NCBI GenBank assembly: GCA_029215795.1
Contig: JARDYH010000003.1
Coordinates: forward strand, 177,642,382 to 177,706,381
Source: Anniella stebbinsi
Taxonomy: Eukaryota > Chordata > Lepidosauria > Squamata > Anniellidae
DNA: 64,000 bases
Reading direction: 5' to 3'
The notes under the pieces are model-generated. The model saw nothing but the letters and a program-made list of their open reading frames with translations. It did not search any database and was not told where the DNA came from. The translations under genes and the position numbers were made by a program. Positions 54,286-63,650 of the stretch are shown here, piece after piece (within the stretch, counting starts at the first letter, position 1; each line of letters starts with the position of its first letter).

Positions 54286-57117
54286 TCACTGACAGATGGA
54301 AGACAGGACCGCACGGCCAAACGAAGCGTCCTTTGCCGTTCTAACGTCTAGCCTGTAGTGCTTCACGAAGGTCGAGGCACTCGACCACGTCGCTGCCCTG
54401 CAAATGTCCGGAACTGATGATCCATGGATCAGGGCCGACGATGTCGCTTGCCCCCTTGTCGAATGAGCTGTGAACGAAGTTGGGGGCTGTTTGCCAAGAA
54501 CTTGATAGGCCAGGACAATAGTGTCCACAATCCAATGGGCCAGACGTTGGGAAGAAACAGCCAACCCCTTTGTCTTCCCACCATAACAAACAAACAGCTT
54601 ATCCGATCTCCGGATAGGTTCTGTTCTCTTTATATAGAAAGCCAACGTACGGCGAACATCCAAAGTGTGCAAAGCTGTAGAAAGGGGGTCCGTAGACGCC
54701 TTAAAAAAAGTTGGAAGAATTATATTTTGGTTAACGTGGAACATGGAAGAAACTTTAGGGACAAACGAGGGACCAGGACGTAACACAACCTTGTCCCGGA
54801 AAAACTGAGTATAAGGGGGCGCCACCATCAGCGCCGCGAGTTCTGAGGCGCGCCTAGCGGATGTTATAGCTACCAAGAATATGGCCTTAAACGTTAACAA
54901 CCTGAGATCAATTGTAGCTAACGGTTCAAATGGCTTTGTCGTTAGCGCAGTTAAAACCACCGATAAGCTCCATTGAGGAACAATCTGTCGCACCTGCGGA
55001 AACATGTGACGTAATCCTTTCATAAAAGTTTTCGCCACCGGGTTTGAAAAAGCCGTATAGCCATCCATCTTAGCATGTTGTCCTGAAATGGCTGCTAAGT
55101 AGACTTTGATAGAGGAAGGCTTCAAGCCTTCTGCATGAAGGGAGTACAAAAAATCTATGATCCCCGATACAGGGCCATCATGCGCAGGAAAACCTTTTTC
55201 GGTAGCAAATTTCTGAAAACGGTTCCATTTTCTAGTGTAAGAAGCCCGCGTAGACGATTTAATGGAGGCTTCGAATATGGAACGTAAAGCTGGAGGCATA
55301 TCTAGGGACTGCCAACTGGTTGGATCCGCCACGCTGTGAGGTGCAGCGACTGCAAGTCCGGGTGTAGGATAGCCCCTTTGTTCTTGGATAACAGGTGCGG
55401 TATCCTGGGCAGATGCCACCATGTCTGTTGAGAGAGACGATATAGGGCGGTGAACCAGTGTTGTCTCGGCCACCAAGGAGTCACCAGTATCGCGTTTACA
55501 GAGGATCTGCTGGCCCTGACCACCGTTTTCGCAATTAGTGGGAATGGTGGGAACATATATAGGAAGCCGTTGGACCAGTCCCACTGGAATGCATCTCCTA
55601 GCGATGCAGGTCCAATCCCCGCCCGAGAACAATAGTCCTGGCAGACGGCATTTGCAGAAGTCGCAAATAGGTCTATCAACGGGGTGCCCCACCTCGTAAA
55701 CAGTCGCTGCAGTACTTCGTGAGACAACTCCCACTCGTGGGTGTCTGTGAATTCTCGACTGAGCGCGTCTGCTTTTGTATTGTCCGTTCCAGCAATGTGA
55801 AGCGCGGACAGATAGATGTCCCGGCGAATGGCCCAATGTAGAATGTCTAGTGCCACCCGCAGAAGGCGACGAGATCTTGTCCCGCCTTCCTTGTTGATGT
55901 ACCACACCACAGTGGTGTTGTCCGACAGAATGCGGACACGCTGCCCCTGAAGATGTGGCAAGAAGGCGTGTAATGCCCGCTTTACTGCTAGAAACTCCAG
56001 GAGGTTGATATGGAGCCGGGATTCTGACTGCGACCATTTTCCTTGAATCTGTAGGTCGTTGTAGTGCGCTCCCCACCCCTCCAGAGAAGCATCTGTAGTG
56101 ACCATTCGAGTGGGATCTTTGTGGTGAAAGGGCATGCCGTGAGCCAGATTTGCTGCGGACGACCACCAACGGAGAGAAGTTAGGACCACCGACGGGATGG
56201 TAAGTATTATCTTTCTCGGATTTTGATAGGGACGGTAGCTTTGGAGAAGTACCTGCTGTAACGGCCTCATGTGGAGGCGTGCCCAGCGGACAACGAACAC
56301 CGCAGCGGCCATAAAGCCTAACATGCGAAGAACTGTGAATGCTGTCGCACGTGAGGACTGTTGAAGGCGCGAAGCGAGAGACACCACGGTTCGAATGCGC
56401 TCGGTCGGCAGATATGCCCGTCCCACCGTTGAGTCCAAAACCACCCCTATAAACGGAATCGTCTGTGTGGGTTGAAAAACGGACTTTTCTTTGTTTATTT
56501 GCAGGCCCAGGCTGGCGAGACAAGAAGTGACTAGACGGACGTCGGAGAGTGCTTGCGACTGGGATGGAGACACGATCAACCAGTCGTCGAGGTAAGGATA
56601 GAGTTCGACATTCTGGGATCTGAGATGGGCGCACACCACCGCCATACACTTGGTGAAAACCCTTGGTGCAGTCCGGAGGCCAAAGGGAAGGACTAAAAAC
56701 TGATACACCTTGTTGCCTATAATGAATCTTAGATATTTGCGATGAGTTGGGTGTATCGGAATGTGAAAATAAGCGTCTTTGAGATCTACCAGAGTGAACC
56801 ATCGGTTTCGCTTGAGCAAGGGCAGGACCTGGGCTAACGTAATCATGCGAAATTTCTTTGGTCTTATAAACTTGTTTAAGTGTCTGAGGTCCATTATAGG
56901 GCGAAGGCCCCCGTCCTTCTTTGGAACCGTGAAGTAGCGCGAGTAAAAACCCGCTTTTAAAAATCGCGTGGGAACGGGGACGATTGCCTTCTTCTGTAAC
57001 AGGGTTGTTGTTTCCTGTAACAGTGTGGGAGACGGTGGAGTAGTCCTCAGAGTGCCTAGCGATGGATATGCCTGAAATTCTATGAGGTAGCCGTCCGAAA
57101 TTGTTGAGAGCACCCAC
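54286..57117 (-). CDS. DIRS tyrosine recombinase (YR) open frame
   Basis: The frame is open for 943 codons, but the recognisable recombinase is about the last 360 (from WQSLDMPPALRSIFEASIKSS, near 55365, to the stop). It has an N-terminal SAM-like/core-binding part (STRASYTRKWNRFQKFA, LKPSSIKVYLAAIS) and a catalytic part with Arg at about residue 755 (SARRASELAAL), H885-x-x-R888 (AHSTRG), W911 and the nucleophile Y921 (KHYRLD). All catalytic residues are present. It would integrate the circular DNA copy. Upstream codons overlap RT in another frame and do not look like an independent protein. The frame is the same as Gag and stays open right back to Gag's TGA. The listed first codon is GTG; the true start is unknown. 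Confidence 0.92.
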   Translation of the reverse strand: MGALNNFGRLPHRISGISIARHSEDYSTVSHTVTGNNNPVTEEGNRPRSHAIFKSGFLLALLHGSKEGRGPSPYNGPQTLKQVYKTKEISHDYVSPGPALAQAKPMVHSGRSQRRLFSHSDTPNSSQISKIHYRQQGVSVFSPSLWPPDCTKGFHQVYGGGVRPSQIPECRTLSLPRRLVDRVSIPVASTLRRPSSHFLSRQPGPANKQRKVRFSTHTDDSVYRGGFGLNGGTGISADRAHSNRGVSRFAPSTVLTCDSIHSSSHVRLYGRCGVRCPLGTPPHEAVTAGTSPKLPSLSKSEKDNTYHPVGGPNFSPLVVVRSKSGSRHALSPQRSHSNGHYRCFSGGVGSALQRPTDSRKMVAVRIPAPYQPPGVSSSKAGITRLLATSSGAACPHSVGQHHCGVVHQQGRRDKISSPSAGGTRHSTLGHSPGHLSVRASHCWNGQYKSRRAQSRIHRHPRVGVVSRSTAATVYEVGHPVDRPICDFCKCRLPGLLFSGGDWTCIARRCIPVGLVQRLPIYVPTIPTNCENGGQGQQILCKRDTGDSLVAETTLVHRPISSLSTDMVASAQDTAPVIQEQRGYPTPGLAVAAPHSVADPTSWQSLDMPPALRSIFEASIKSSTRASYTRKWNRFQKFATEKGFPAHDGPVSGIIDFLYSLHAEGLKPSSIKVYLAAISGQHAKMDGYTAFSNPVAKTFMKGLRHMFPQVRQIVPQWSLSVVLTALTTKPFEPLATIDLRLLTFKAIFLVAITSARRASELAALMVAPPYTQFFRDKVVLRPGPSFVPKVSSMFHVNQNIILPTFFKASTDPLSTALHTLDVRRTLAFYIKRTEPIRRSDKLFVCYGGKTKGLAVSSQRLAHWIVDTIVLAYQVLGKQPPTSFTAHSTRGQATSSALIHGSSVPDICRAATWSSASTFVKHYRLDVRTAKDASFGRAVLSSICQ
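55302..57113 (-). CDS. DIRS reverse transcriptase - RNase H - methyltransferase-like polyprotein
   Basis: Copies the element RNA into DNA. Numbering is from 57113 (a GTG; the frame is open further upstream into the Gag end). RT lies at about 40-230, with VDLKDAYFHI (Asp 110), LPFGLRTAP (142-150) and YLDDW (174-178, the two catalytic Asp). RNase H is at about 335-455, with D341 (TTDASLEGWG), E373, D398 (ILSDNTT) and D449 in GTDNTKADALSR. A methyltransferase-like module as in DIRS elements is at about 475-555 (DLFATSANAVC, GFLYMFPPFPLI, ILVTPWWPRQHW). There is no internal stop. It is in the +1 frame relative to Gag, so expression probably needs frameshifting or re-initiation. Confidence 0.93.
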   Translation of the reverse strand: MLSTISDGYLIEFQAYPSLGTLRTTPPSPTLLQETTTLLQKKAIVPVPTRFLKAGFYSRYFTVPKKDGGLRPIMDLRHLNKFIRPKKFRMITLAQVLPLLKRNRWFTLVDLKDAYFHIPIHPTHRKYLRFIIGNKVYQFLVLPFGLRTAPRVFTKCMAVVCAHLRSQNVELYPYLDDWLIVSPSQSQALSDVRLVTSCLASLGLQINKEKSVFQPTQTIPFIGVVLDSTVGRAYLPTERIRTVVSLASRLQQSSRATAFTVLRMLGFMAAAVFVVRWARLHMRPLQQVLLQSYRPYQNPRKIILTIPSVVLTSLRWWSSAANLAHGMPFHHKDPTRMVTTDASLEGWGAHYNDLQIQGKWSQSESRLHINLLEFLAVKRALHAFLPHLQGQRVRILSDNTTVVWYINKEGGTRSRRLLRVALDILHWAIRRDIYLSALHIAGTDNTKADALSREFTDTHEWELSHEVLQRLFTRWGTPLIDLFATSANAVCQDYCSRAGIGPASLGDAFQWDWSNGFLYMFPPFPLIAKTVVRASRSSVNAILVTPWWPRQHWFTALYRLSQQTWWHLPRIPHLLSKNKGAILHPDLQSLHLTAWRIQPVGSP

Positions 57118-57201
57118 TTGTCGGTTGTAATGGATTGCCAGCGGTACAGAAAGGGTTGAAGCCTGGTTGTCCGATGTTGTGGTAGGGTTATTGGAATGGA
57201 G

Positions 57202-59625
57202 TCAAAGACGCCGTTTAGACGACTGGTCCTGACGGCGAGCTTTGGTATATCTGTTGCCCGGTTTTCTGGATTGGAAGGTAGACTGCGGATGTTGTGACTG
57301 GAAACGCTGGGTGCGTTCCTGTTGTCGACGAGGTTGGTACTGGAAAGACCGGTACCAGCGGCGGGAACGTGGTTGTTGCTGCATCTGTTGTTGCGCAGGT
57401 GCGCTCATCTTACGAGCCGTCACCTTAGACTTATGGATAACATCCATAGTATTATCGGTTGACGAATGAAACAGACCCTCCCCATCGAACGGGAGATCTT
57501 CTATGCGAGCTTTTGTTTCGGCTGGTAGTGTTGAGGAGCGCAACCATGCATGTCGCCGCAGCGCAATTGCCCCTGCAAGGGCCTTTGCTGCGCAATCGGT
57601 TTGGTGGTTCGCCGTGGTCAGTTGCTGCCTAGACAGCCGGGTTGCTTCAGTCTGGAAGACTCTGGCCAGCTCATGTTGGTCGTCTGGGAGATAGTCTGTT
57701 AAGGTGGAAATCTTCTCCCAGAGAAAGAGCTGGTATCTCGCCATAGTAGCCTGATAGTTAGCTACCTTAAATCCTAACGTCGCTGAAGAGTAGACACGGC
57801 GACCAAACGTATCCAACTTCCTACCCTCCTTATCCACAGGAGTAGAGTGGCTTCTCGTGGAACGTCCTTGCGACGACTCCACTACAATGGAGTTCGGCCT
57901 AGGGTGGCTACACAAGAAAGGAGCGTCAACGTCCTTGACCTTGTACAATGTCTCTAAACGTTTTGATATAGCACCCACTGTAGCTGGATTTTCCCATGCA
58001 CTCTTAAAAGTCTTTAGAAGTGTTGGAACCAATGGGAGAGTTAGTTGAGGTGCTGGCTCAGCATACATTACATCATAAATTTTATCATTCAGGTCTTCCT
58101 GTGGCAGGTTGATATTCAAACCAAGAGATTGTGCCATCCTTTGCATTTGGTCCGAAAAAGAACCTAATTCCAACGATGGTGATGGTCTGTCTCTAGACCC
58201 AACCCCCTCGGGAGGAGAAGGGACTGACGGAGCTTGGGACCGTATCGACGACGTGTCGGAAGGGTAGTCATCACCCGAGGTAGGAGAGAGTGGTCTCGGT
58301 ACCAGCGCCGTCGATGTGTGTGCCGGTGTCGACGACGGCTGTTGTCGTGCTGTGGTACTTTGTTGTTGGGAGGATGATCGGCCGATTCTTTTTCCCGTAT
58401 AGGGATCGAAAAGGTAGCGTGGGGCTCTGCGGTGACGGGATCTACTTCTGGATCTGTCAGACGCTGATTCCCACTGTCGGGACCGAGAGTGAGAATGGGA
58501 CCTCGTGCGTGATCGGGACCGATATGTTGCCCTAGATGCCCTCGACATCGGGGAATCAACGACACCGAGTGGTGAGGGCTGTTGCAGATAACTCTCATGT
58601 GGCCCGGGATCCACGTCGTGATCTTCCGAGATGTCAGATGGGATAGCCTCCACAAGCTCCACATCCGAGGAGCCCACTTCGATATCCAAGGTTTGGAGGA
58701 CTGGCAGCGGCGGCAATGATGAAGCCCGTTGTGCTATTGACGCTGACCTCTGAGAAAGGATCGGCGAAGACGCTGGGCGGGCAGGCGTCGGAGTCGAGTG
58801 CTTCTTGAGCGACGCCGAAGGCTGACGCGCCAGTACCGCAGATTTAGACCGACGTGGTGTCGACGATGTCGATTTTCGACTCGAAACCGAAGGCAGCTTC
58901 TGTAGCCGGTCCTTCGATGTCGACGAGTGTCCCGACTTCGGAGGCGGTGTTGATTTCGGTGCCGAAGAAGATGCAGCCGATACCGAAGAGCGCCTCGGTG
59001 CCGAAGGGCGTACTAACTCCGATGTCGATCGGCTCGGTGCCGAAGGGCATCTCGGTGCCGAAGAAGGTGTTGCAGCTGCCGAAGAGCGCTTCGGTGTCGA
59101 CGCAAGTTCTATCGCCGATGTCGATGGCCGCTTCTTAGGGTGCTTCGACGTCGAAGATGGTTTCGGAGCCGACGACGAAGGCTTCGACTTCGAAGACTTC
59201 TTAGTTTTGCCAGACTTTTTCTTCGCCAGAGTTGTACTCTTGGAAGGTTCAGTCAGCAGTCGTGGCAAGGGTGCCTCTGCTGTGTTCCCGCGCGGGGAAG
59301 AACAGGGAGATACCGGTTGCGAGCGATTTACAGGCATCCGCCTACGCTCACCGGATGGCGACCGACCCTCATCTGAATCCAGCGGTTGTGGAGACCGTGA
59401 GAGTTGGGGTGGCCGGTCCACCGCGGACAGGGCCTTGCTCCATAGCAGGCTCCGTAGCCTGTCGGTCCGATTCCGCCTAGTTTGGCGGGAAAAGGTCATG
59501 CAATGGGGGCAGGAGTCCACAACATGCCCTTCCCCCAAACACACGAGGCACAAGGAGTGTCCATCGGTTAAAGTCAATTTTGCCCTGCAACGGGAGCAAT
59601 GTTTGAAGAGCGCAGACTGCGCCAT
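57202..59625 (-). CDS. DIRS Gag-like protein (zinc knuckles, Ser-rich and SR-rich)
   Basis: 807 aa from an ATG at 59625 (MAQSALFKHCSRC). The N-terminus has C10-x2-C13, C26-x2-C29, H34 and C39-x2-C42, a metal-binding cluster typical of DIRS first ORFs. Residues about 130-330 are Ser/Pro/Lys-rich with degenerate SAP[KR] repeats. About 365-400 is an RS/SR stretch like that of splicing factors. About 480-720 is a globular region (SLGLNINLPQEDLNDKIYDVM; WEKISTLTDYLPDDQHELARVFQTEA). The C-terminus is Gln/Arg-rich (SRRWYRSFQYQPRRQQERTQRF) and would bind RNA. It ends in TGA at 57202. Predicted role: packaging the element RNA. Antisense open frames over it are compositional shadows. Confidence 0.9.
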   Translation of the reverse strand: MAQSALFKHCSRCRAKLTLTDGHSLCLVCLGEGHVVDSCPHCMTFSRQTRRNRTDRLRSLLWSKALSAVDRPPQLSRSPQPLDSDEGRSPSGERRRMPVNRSQPVSPCSSPRGNTAEAPLPRLLTEPSKSTTLAKKKSGKTKKSSKSKPSSSAPKPSSTSKHPKKRPSTSAIELASTPKRSSAAATPSSAPRCPSAPSRSTSELVRPSAPRRSSVSAASSSAPKSTPPPKSGHSSTSKDRLQKLPSVSSRKSTSSTPRRSKSAVLARQPSASLKKHSTPTPARPASSPILSQRSASIAQRASSLPPLPVLQTLDIEVGSSDVELVEAIPSDISEDHDVDPGPHESYLQQPSPLGVVDSPMSRASRATYRSRSRTRSHSHSRSRQWESASDRSRSRSRHRRAPRYLFDPYTGKRIGRSSSQQQSTTARQQPSSTPAHTSTALVPRPLSPTSGDDYPSDTSSIRSQAPSVPSPPEGVGSRDRPSPSLELGSFSDQMQRMAQSLGLNINLPQEDLNDKIYDVMYAEPAPQLTLPLVPTLLKTFKSAWENPATVGAISKRLETLYKVKDVDAPFLCSHPRPNSIVVESSQGRSTRSHSTPVDKEGRKLDTFGRRVYSSATLGFKVANYQATMARYQLFLWEKISTLTDYLPDDQHELARVFQTEATRLSRQQLTTANHQTDCAAKALAGAIALRRHAWLRSSTLPAETKARIEDLPFDGEGLFHSSTDNTMDVIHKSKVTARKMSAPAQQQMQQQPRSRRWYRSFQYQPRRQQERTQRFQSQHPQSTFQSRKPGNRYTKARRQDQSSKRRL

Positions 59626-59840
59626 AGCTCCTACAGACAGGGCCTCTCAAGCAACTACTATATCTATAAATTATTACTAATTAAGAGAAATAAATTTTTT
59701 TTTATATATTTAACAACAAACTAACACTAAACTAACACTAAGCTAATTCCGAGTAACTGCTTATCTTTCCTCAGAATGCTACGACGAAAAAAACGTCCGG
59801 AGAAGTCTCCCGCGAGGTGATCAGCTACGCGGTCGAAGAA

Positions 59841-59961
59841 GAACTGAGGTAAGGCGGGACCCGGAGCATGCGCAATGGATGGTGGGGGAGGGGTTCCCGC
59901 CAAAAAGGCACTAAGCTAGCTAGTGAAGTTTCCCGATTGGGGCTCGGCGCCGGCGCAGAGC
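59841..59961 (-). repeat. DIRS terminal inverted repeat, right (element 5' end, promoter side)
   Basis: 121 bp mirroring 53917-54037. It is followed outward by the 35-bp unique end 59962-59996. On the element's sense strand it carries TTTGGCGGGAA (59894-59904) and a GC-rich 'gcgccggcgccg' block, fitting an internal promoter upstream of Gag. Confidence 0.97.
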
Positions 59962-62139
59962 CCATATGTGTGATGCACAGAGACCACGAAGAAGAACTTA
60001 CCTAAATTCAAGAGTGGGAGTCTATTGCAGTATGTAATAGATAATACATAGTAATATTACATAATATTTTAGGAAAATTAAAAACAAGAATATTCTACCT
60101 GCCACACCCCAGCTGATCTTGTTTTACATACTGCAATAATTCCACGAACTGAATTAAAACGGTTTTGTGTTTCTAGTTGGATTGAACTAGATTCCCTTAG
60201 AAAATACCTACAATTTCTCTTAAATGACTAAAAGGAGATCTGAGTAAAATGTATCATTCCTATCGCCCGTGCTCTGGTTCAACCAGCTTTTGTCAAAGGT
60301 TTCAAGAGTAAAGAGCTTATGTGAGCTGGTAGATATGGGGCTCTTTAATAGACTCAATGTATCATGAGTGAAAATGGAACTAAATGTACAAACAAGCAGG
60401 TGACAAAAGCAATGAGGCAAGTCACAGATTCCATGACACCCACCCACGCACCATTGGGACAACAGTCCCATTTTGCAGCTGAGGCAAACTGAAGCTTAGC
60501 ACTAAGTGATGAGCCCAGGAATAGACAGTGAGTCCAGGGCAGATGATCCTTAAATAGAAATATCAGTTAAGTAATAAGAAAAAGAGTGTCACTGACCACA
60601 TTTAGAGTATCATTTCCTCACTACTGAAGAAGTGCAGCCTCACCCTCCTTACACATTTAAAAATGAAGAAGCAAGGCCTACAGGGAGATGGTGTTTACTC
60701 GCACACAAGTTAAGCCCCAACATGTTCTGATCCCTGTTCTATTGCCAGTGAAGCACAGAAGACACAGTCTCAACTTCCTCTGGCCCATCACTCCCTGCCT
60801 CTGGAAATGTCTCTTGCAACTCTGTTTTCCCTTCATTTTAGTGGGTTCAGTGAAGCATAAAGAACTGGCAACAGTAAAAGCATCTAATGTGTCTGTAGCA
60901 CTGAGGCTTTGGAGAGGACCATTCAGAGAGGAAAAGCGCAATTAAAACCATATGTTTCATGCTAGGTGTGTTGTGTGTCTGTGGGAATCAGACATTGTCC
61001 AAGCGGACTTCCCCTTGCTCTCCTCCCCGCTGCATTCATTCTTGAGGGTTTCCCAACCCTCAAGTAGAGTTGGGGTGGGTTGAGGGCCTACAGGGTGAGG
61101 GGAAACTTGTTATGCCAGTAGCTTCTATTCCATTGGCTCCAACTCTTCAATATTTACAGTTTTGGCTTCAACCAAAGGGTTAAGGATAGAAAAGAATATA
61201 GAGGTTTATACAAAAGCTTGATAGGCAGCTCCTTTGTGCAACCTACTCCCTGGGCTTCAGCTTTAATTGCTTGGGGCATATCACAACTCAAAAAAATCAT
61301 GTCTTCCCTCGCTTTATAGGACACTTGGAAGATAAACAGCTTTAGCAAGGGTCATCTAGACAAGCACTTTACACTGTCTTGTATCACATTTTCTACCTTC
61401 CTTAGACTTTCCTATCTTATTAAGAAATATTTACCTATTCACCCATTTTATTTAACCCACTTAGAGCAAAGAGGCTTTTCCTCCCACAGCCAGACATAAC
61501 GCTCTCCCCTATTACATCACACAGTTATTAAATTACTCTTACTGCTGCATTAATGCTAGATCTGGGTGGTGGTGGAATTGCTTGTATTGTTTCAGAGAAA
61601 TGATAATCCGTACACAGTTTAAAACAGAAAAAATTAACACAGCAAATGATGCATTGTTGCATTTTGATTTATTTATTCATTTATTTCTAAGATTTATTAG
61701 TCTCCTTTTGGCAAATAGCTCTCAATTTATATTGTTATGTGCGCCCTACTTCTCCAACCAGAAAGGAATTCCTACGGCAGTGCTACAGAGTTTAATTTCT
61801 GGAGATTTATAGCGACTTTATAATGTTTGCTTTATCTACAAATATGCAAGCAGAGCCCAGCAACAACAAACAGACTCCTGAAACACACAGCAGATCCCCA
61901 GAAAGAAATTTATGTTTCTCCCCACAATTTCAGTTAATTTCCCCTAGAAATGCGGCTTGCTTTCTCTGTTTTTTCCCTGCTTTCATTGACAATCCAAAAA
62001 CTCCACATATTCTCAAGATAAAAGTCTTCATTTTCCCATCTATGCAGGTGAATTAGCCATTCATGGGCCATCCGCAGTCTGTTTTTTGGGGGTGAAGTGA
62101 CCTGACTCATTCCTAGCGATAACGATAATGCCACAAACC

Positions 62140-62255
62140 CACAATATTGTTCTATGATGCTGGGGAAGGGATTGAATTGTTGTAAACTGTCTTGAGAGCT
62201 TTGGCTATTGGGCAGTAGAGAAATGAAATCAACAACTACAACAAGAAGGTGGGGG
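62140..62255 (+). repeat. L2-type LINE 3' tail
   Basis: 'gttgtaaactgtcttgagagctttggctattgggcagtagagaaatgaaatcaacaac' matches the tail of the 39.1-kb LINE copy. Confidence 0.7.
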
Positions 62256-63284
62256 GCAGAGGTGGAGAGAGAACGCAGGAAACAGCAATTTGTCAATGAA
62301 TGTCCATCAGTTGCTTGCACATGATTTGTAGGAAATAAGGAAACTTTATATTCCTATTTTGCTCTTAGTGTAAATGTTAGAAAAACAGTGAAAAAACAGA
62401 ATAAATAATAGCATGTCCTATAGAACTACTGGAGATGGGTATCTTAACACCATCTGTTTCCTTTAGCAATCTCTTTAGGGATTCAACACAGAGCTTTTGG
62501 AGAAGGGAGAAGGGAGGAAATCAGCCCTATTAATGTCAACCACACAAAATATCAAGTGGCAAGGAAAAAGAAACCTTGGTGTTTCTTTTCAAATGTAACC
62601 TTCAACTCTTCACTGGGGTGAGCACTCCCTGTCTCCAAAAGCCAACAGTATCATGCTTTCCCAGCCAGTCTTCTGCTCCTGTGTGCCAGAGACTCTTCGG
62701 GAACAGTAGCTGGCTAGATAAACAACGCAGGTCCCCCAGCTGCATCCCTATGGAAATTCTATACGATGGGGTCATGGGAAAAAAAACAGCCACTGCTTCG
62801 TACTGTTCCTATGCCATCAGCAGCCCCTGGGGAATCTAATCAAGACTCCACTTACAAACTACTTAAAAGCTTGCTTAAAATGATTGTTTTAAACCTTAAA
62901 GTGGAAGTTTCAGACAAATGACTATAGTTCCATAATTTCCATATCTTTAAATCCAGTCTCTATAACATATATAGAAAAACCTACAAAAATCACCAACTAT
63001 TGCCAATGTGTTTATATAATTGGTTCTTCAGGATAATTTTAGAATGTACTGCCTTTGGATTTCCTATTATATACAGAAGAATCTAGATTTATTGCATGTG
63101 CATTACTGAATTCTCTGTATTCTAATCAATATGTTTTTAAGCTCTGCATTTACATGTGGAAAGAATAACTTTGTTACTTCTGTTTAAGTCACTATTAGCA
63201 AATTTGGTCTATTAATATCTATTCGTTAAGAGCCCAGACAATGATATTAGGTTTCCCTTTTTTGATGAATACTTGTGCCTTTTT

Positions 63285-63650
63285 CACAGCTGAGTTCATA
63301 GGCAGAAACCCTCTTCCAGATGCGTTCTCTGCCATCTGAGCTAAGGTTAGAGAGGGGTCTTTTCTGTGGTTAATCTCCATTTATAGAACTCCTCTGTTAG
63401 GGAGGGTTGCTTGGCACTCAGTCTGTTATCTTTTGGGTGCCAGATGGAATACTTTTGTTCTCCTGGGCTTTTTAATTTTTGAGGTTTTAAATCCTTTTAA
63501 ACTGAGGTTTTAAATCCTTTTAAATTGCTGGTTTTTGTTGTGATTTGGATTGTTTTTATTGTGTTTATTTTATGACTGTTTATATATTATTGTGAACCAC
63601 ATGTGGAATTATTCTGCTGAAAGATGGCATGGAAATATCTAAAACAAACA
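63285..63650 (+). repeat. LINE (CR1/L2-type) 3' end
   Basis: A degenerate segment ends in 'ttattgtgaaccacatgtggaattattctgctgaaagatggcatggaaatatctaaaac', the tail structure of LINE 3' ends. A 20-bp local duplication of 'gaggttttaaatccttttaa' lies at 63480-63524. Confidence 0.6.

Larger units (their letters stand above)
53868..59996 (-). mobile_element. Full-length DIRS-type tyrosine-recombinase retrotransposon
   Basis: A 6.1-kb element, read right to left. Its order is terminal repeat, Gag, RT-RNase H-methyltransferase-like, tyrosine recombinase, internal complementary region, terminal repeat. All three reading frames are open over their expected domains, and the inverted repeats differ at 1 of 121 positions, so the insertion is young. 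There is no integrase, no direct LTR and no target duplication of several bases, as expected for DIRS elements, which insert by tyrosine recombinase. It sits 1.4 kb upstream of the FYN penultimate exon, in the sense direction. Confidence 0.96.

Noticed and set aside
55366..57117. Upstream 580 codons of the recombinase frame as a separate protein
   Set aside because: They overlap the clearly functional RT/RNase H frame and show no domain; kept only as a note on frame architecture.
58164..59680. Other-frame and plus-strand open frames across Gag (up to 166 codons)
   Set aside because: Shadows of the GC-rich Gag coding sequence; no domain recognised and the Gag frame itself is convincing.
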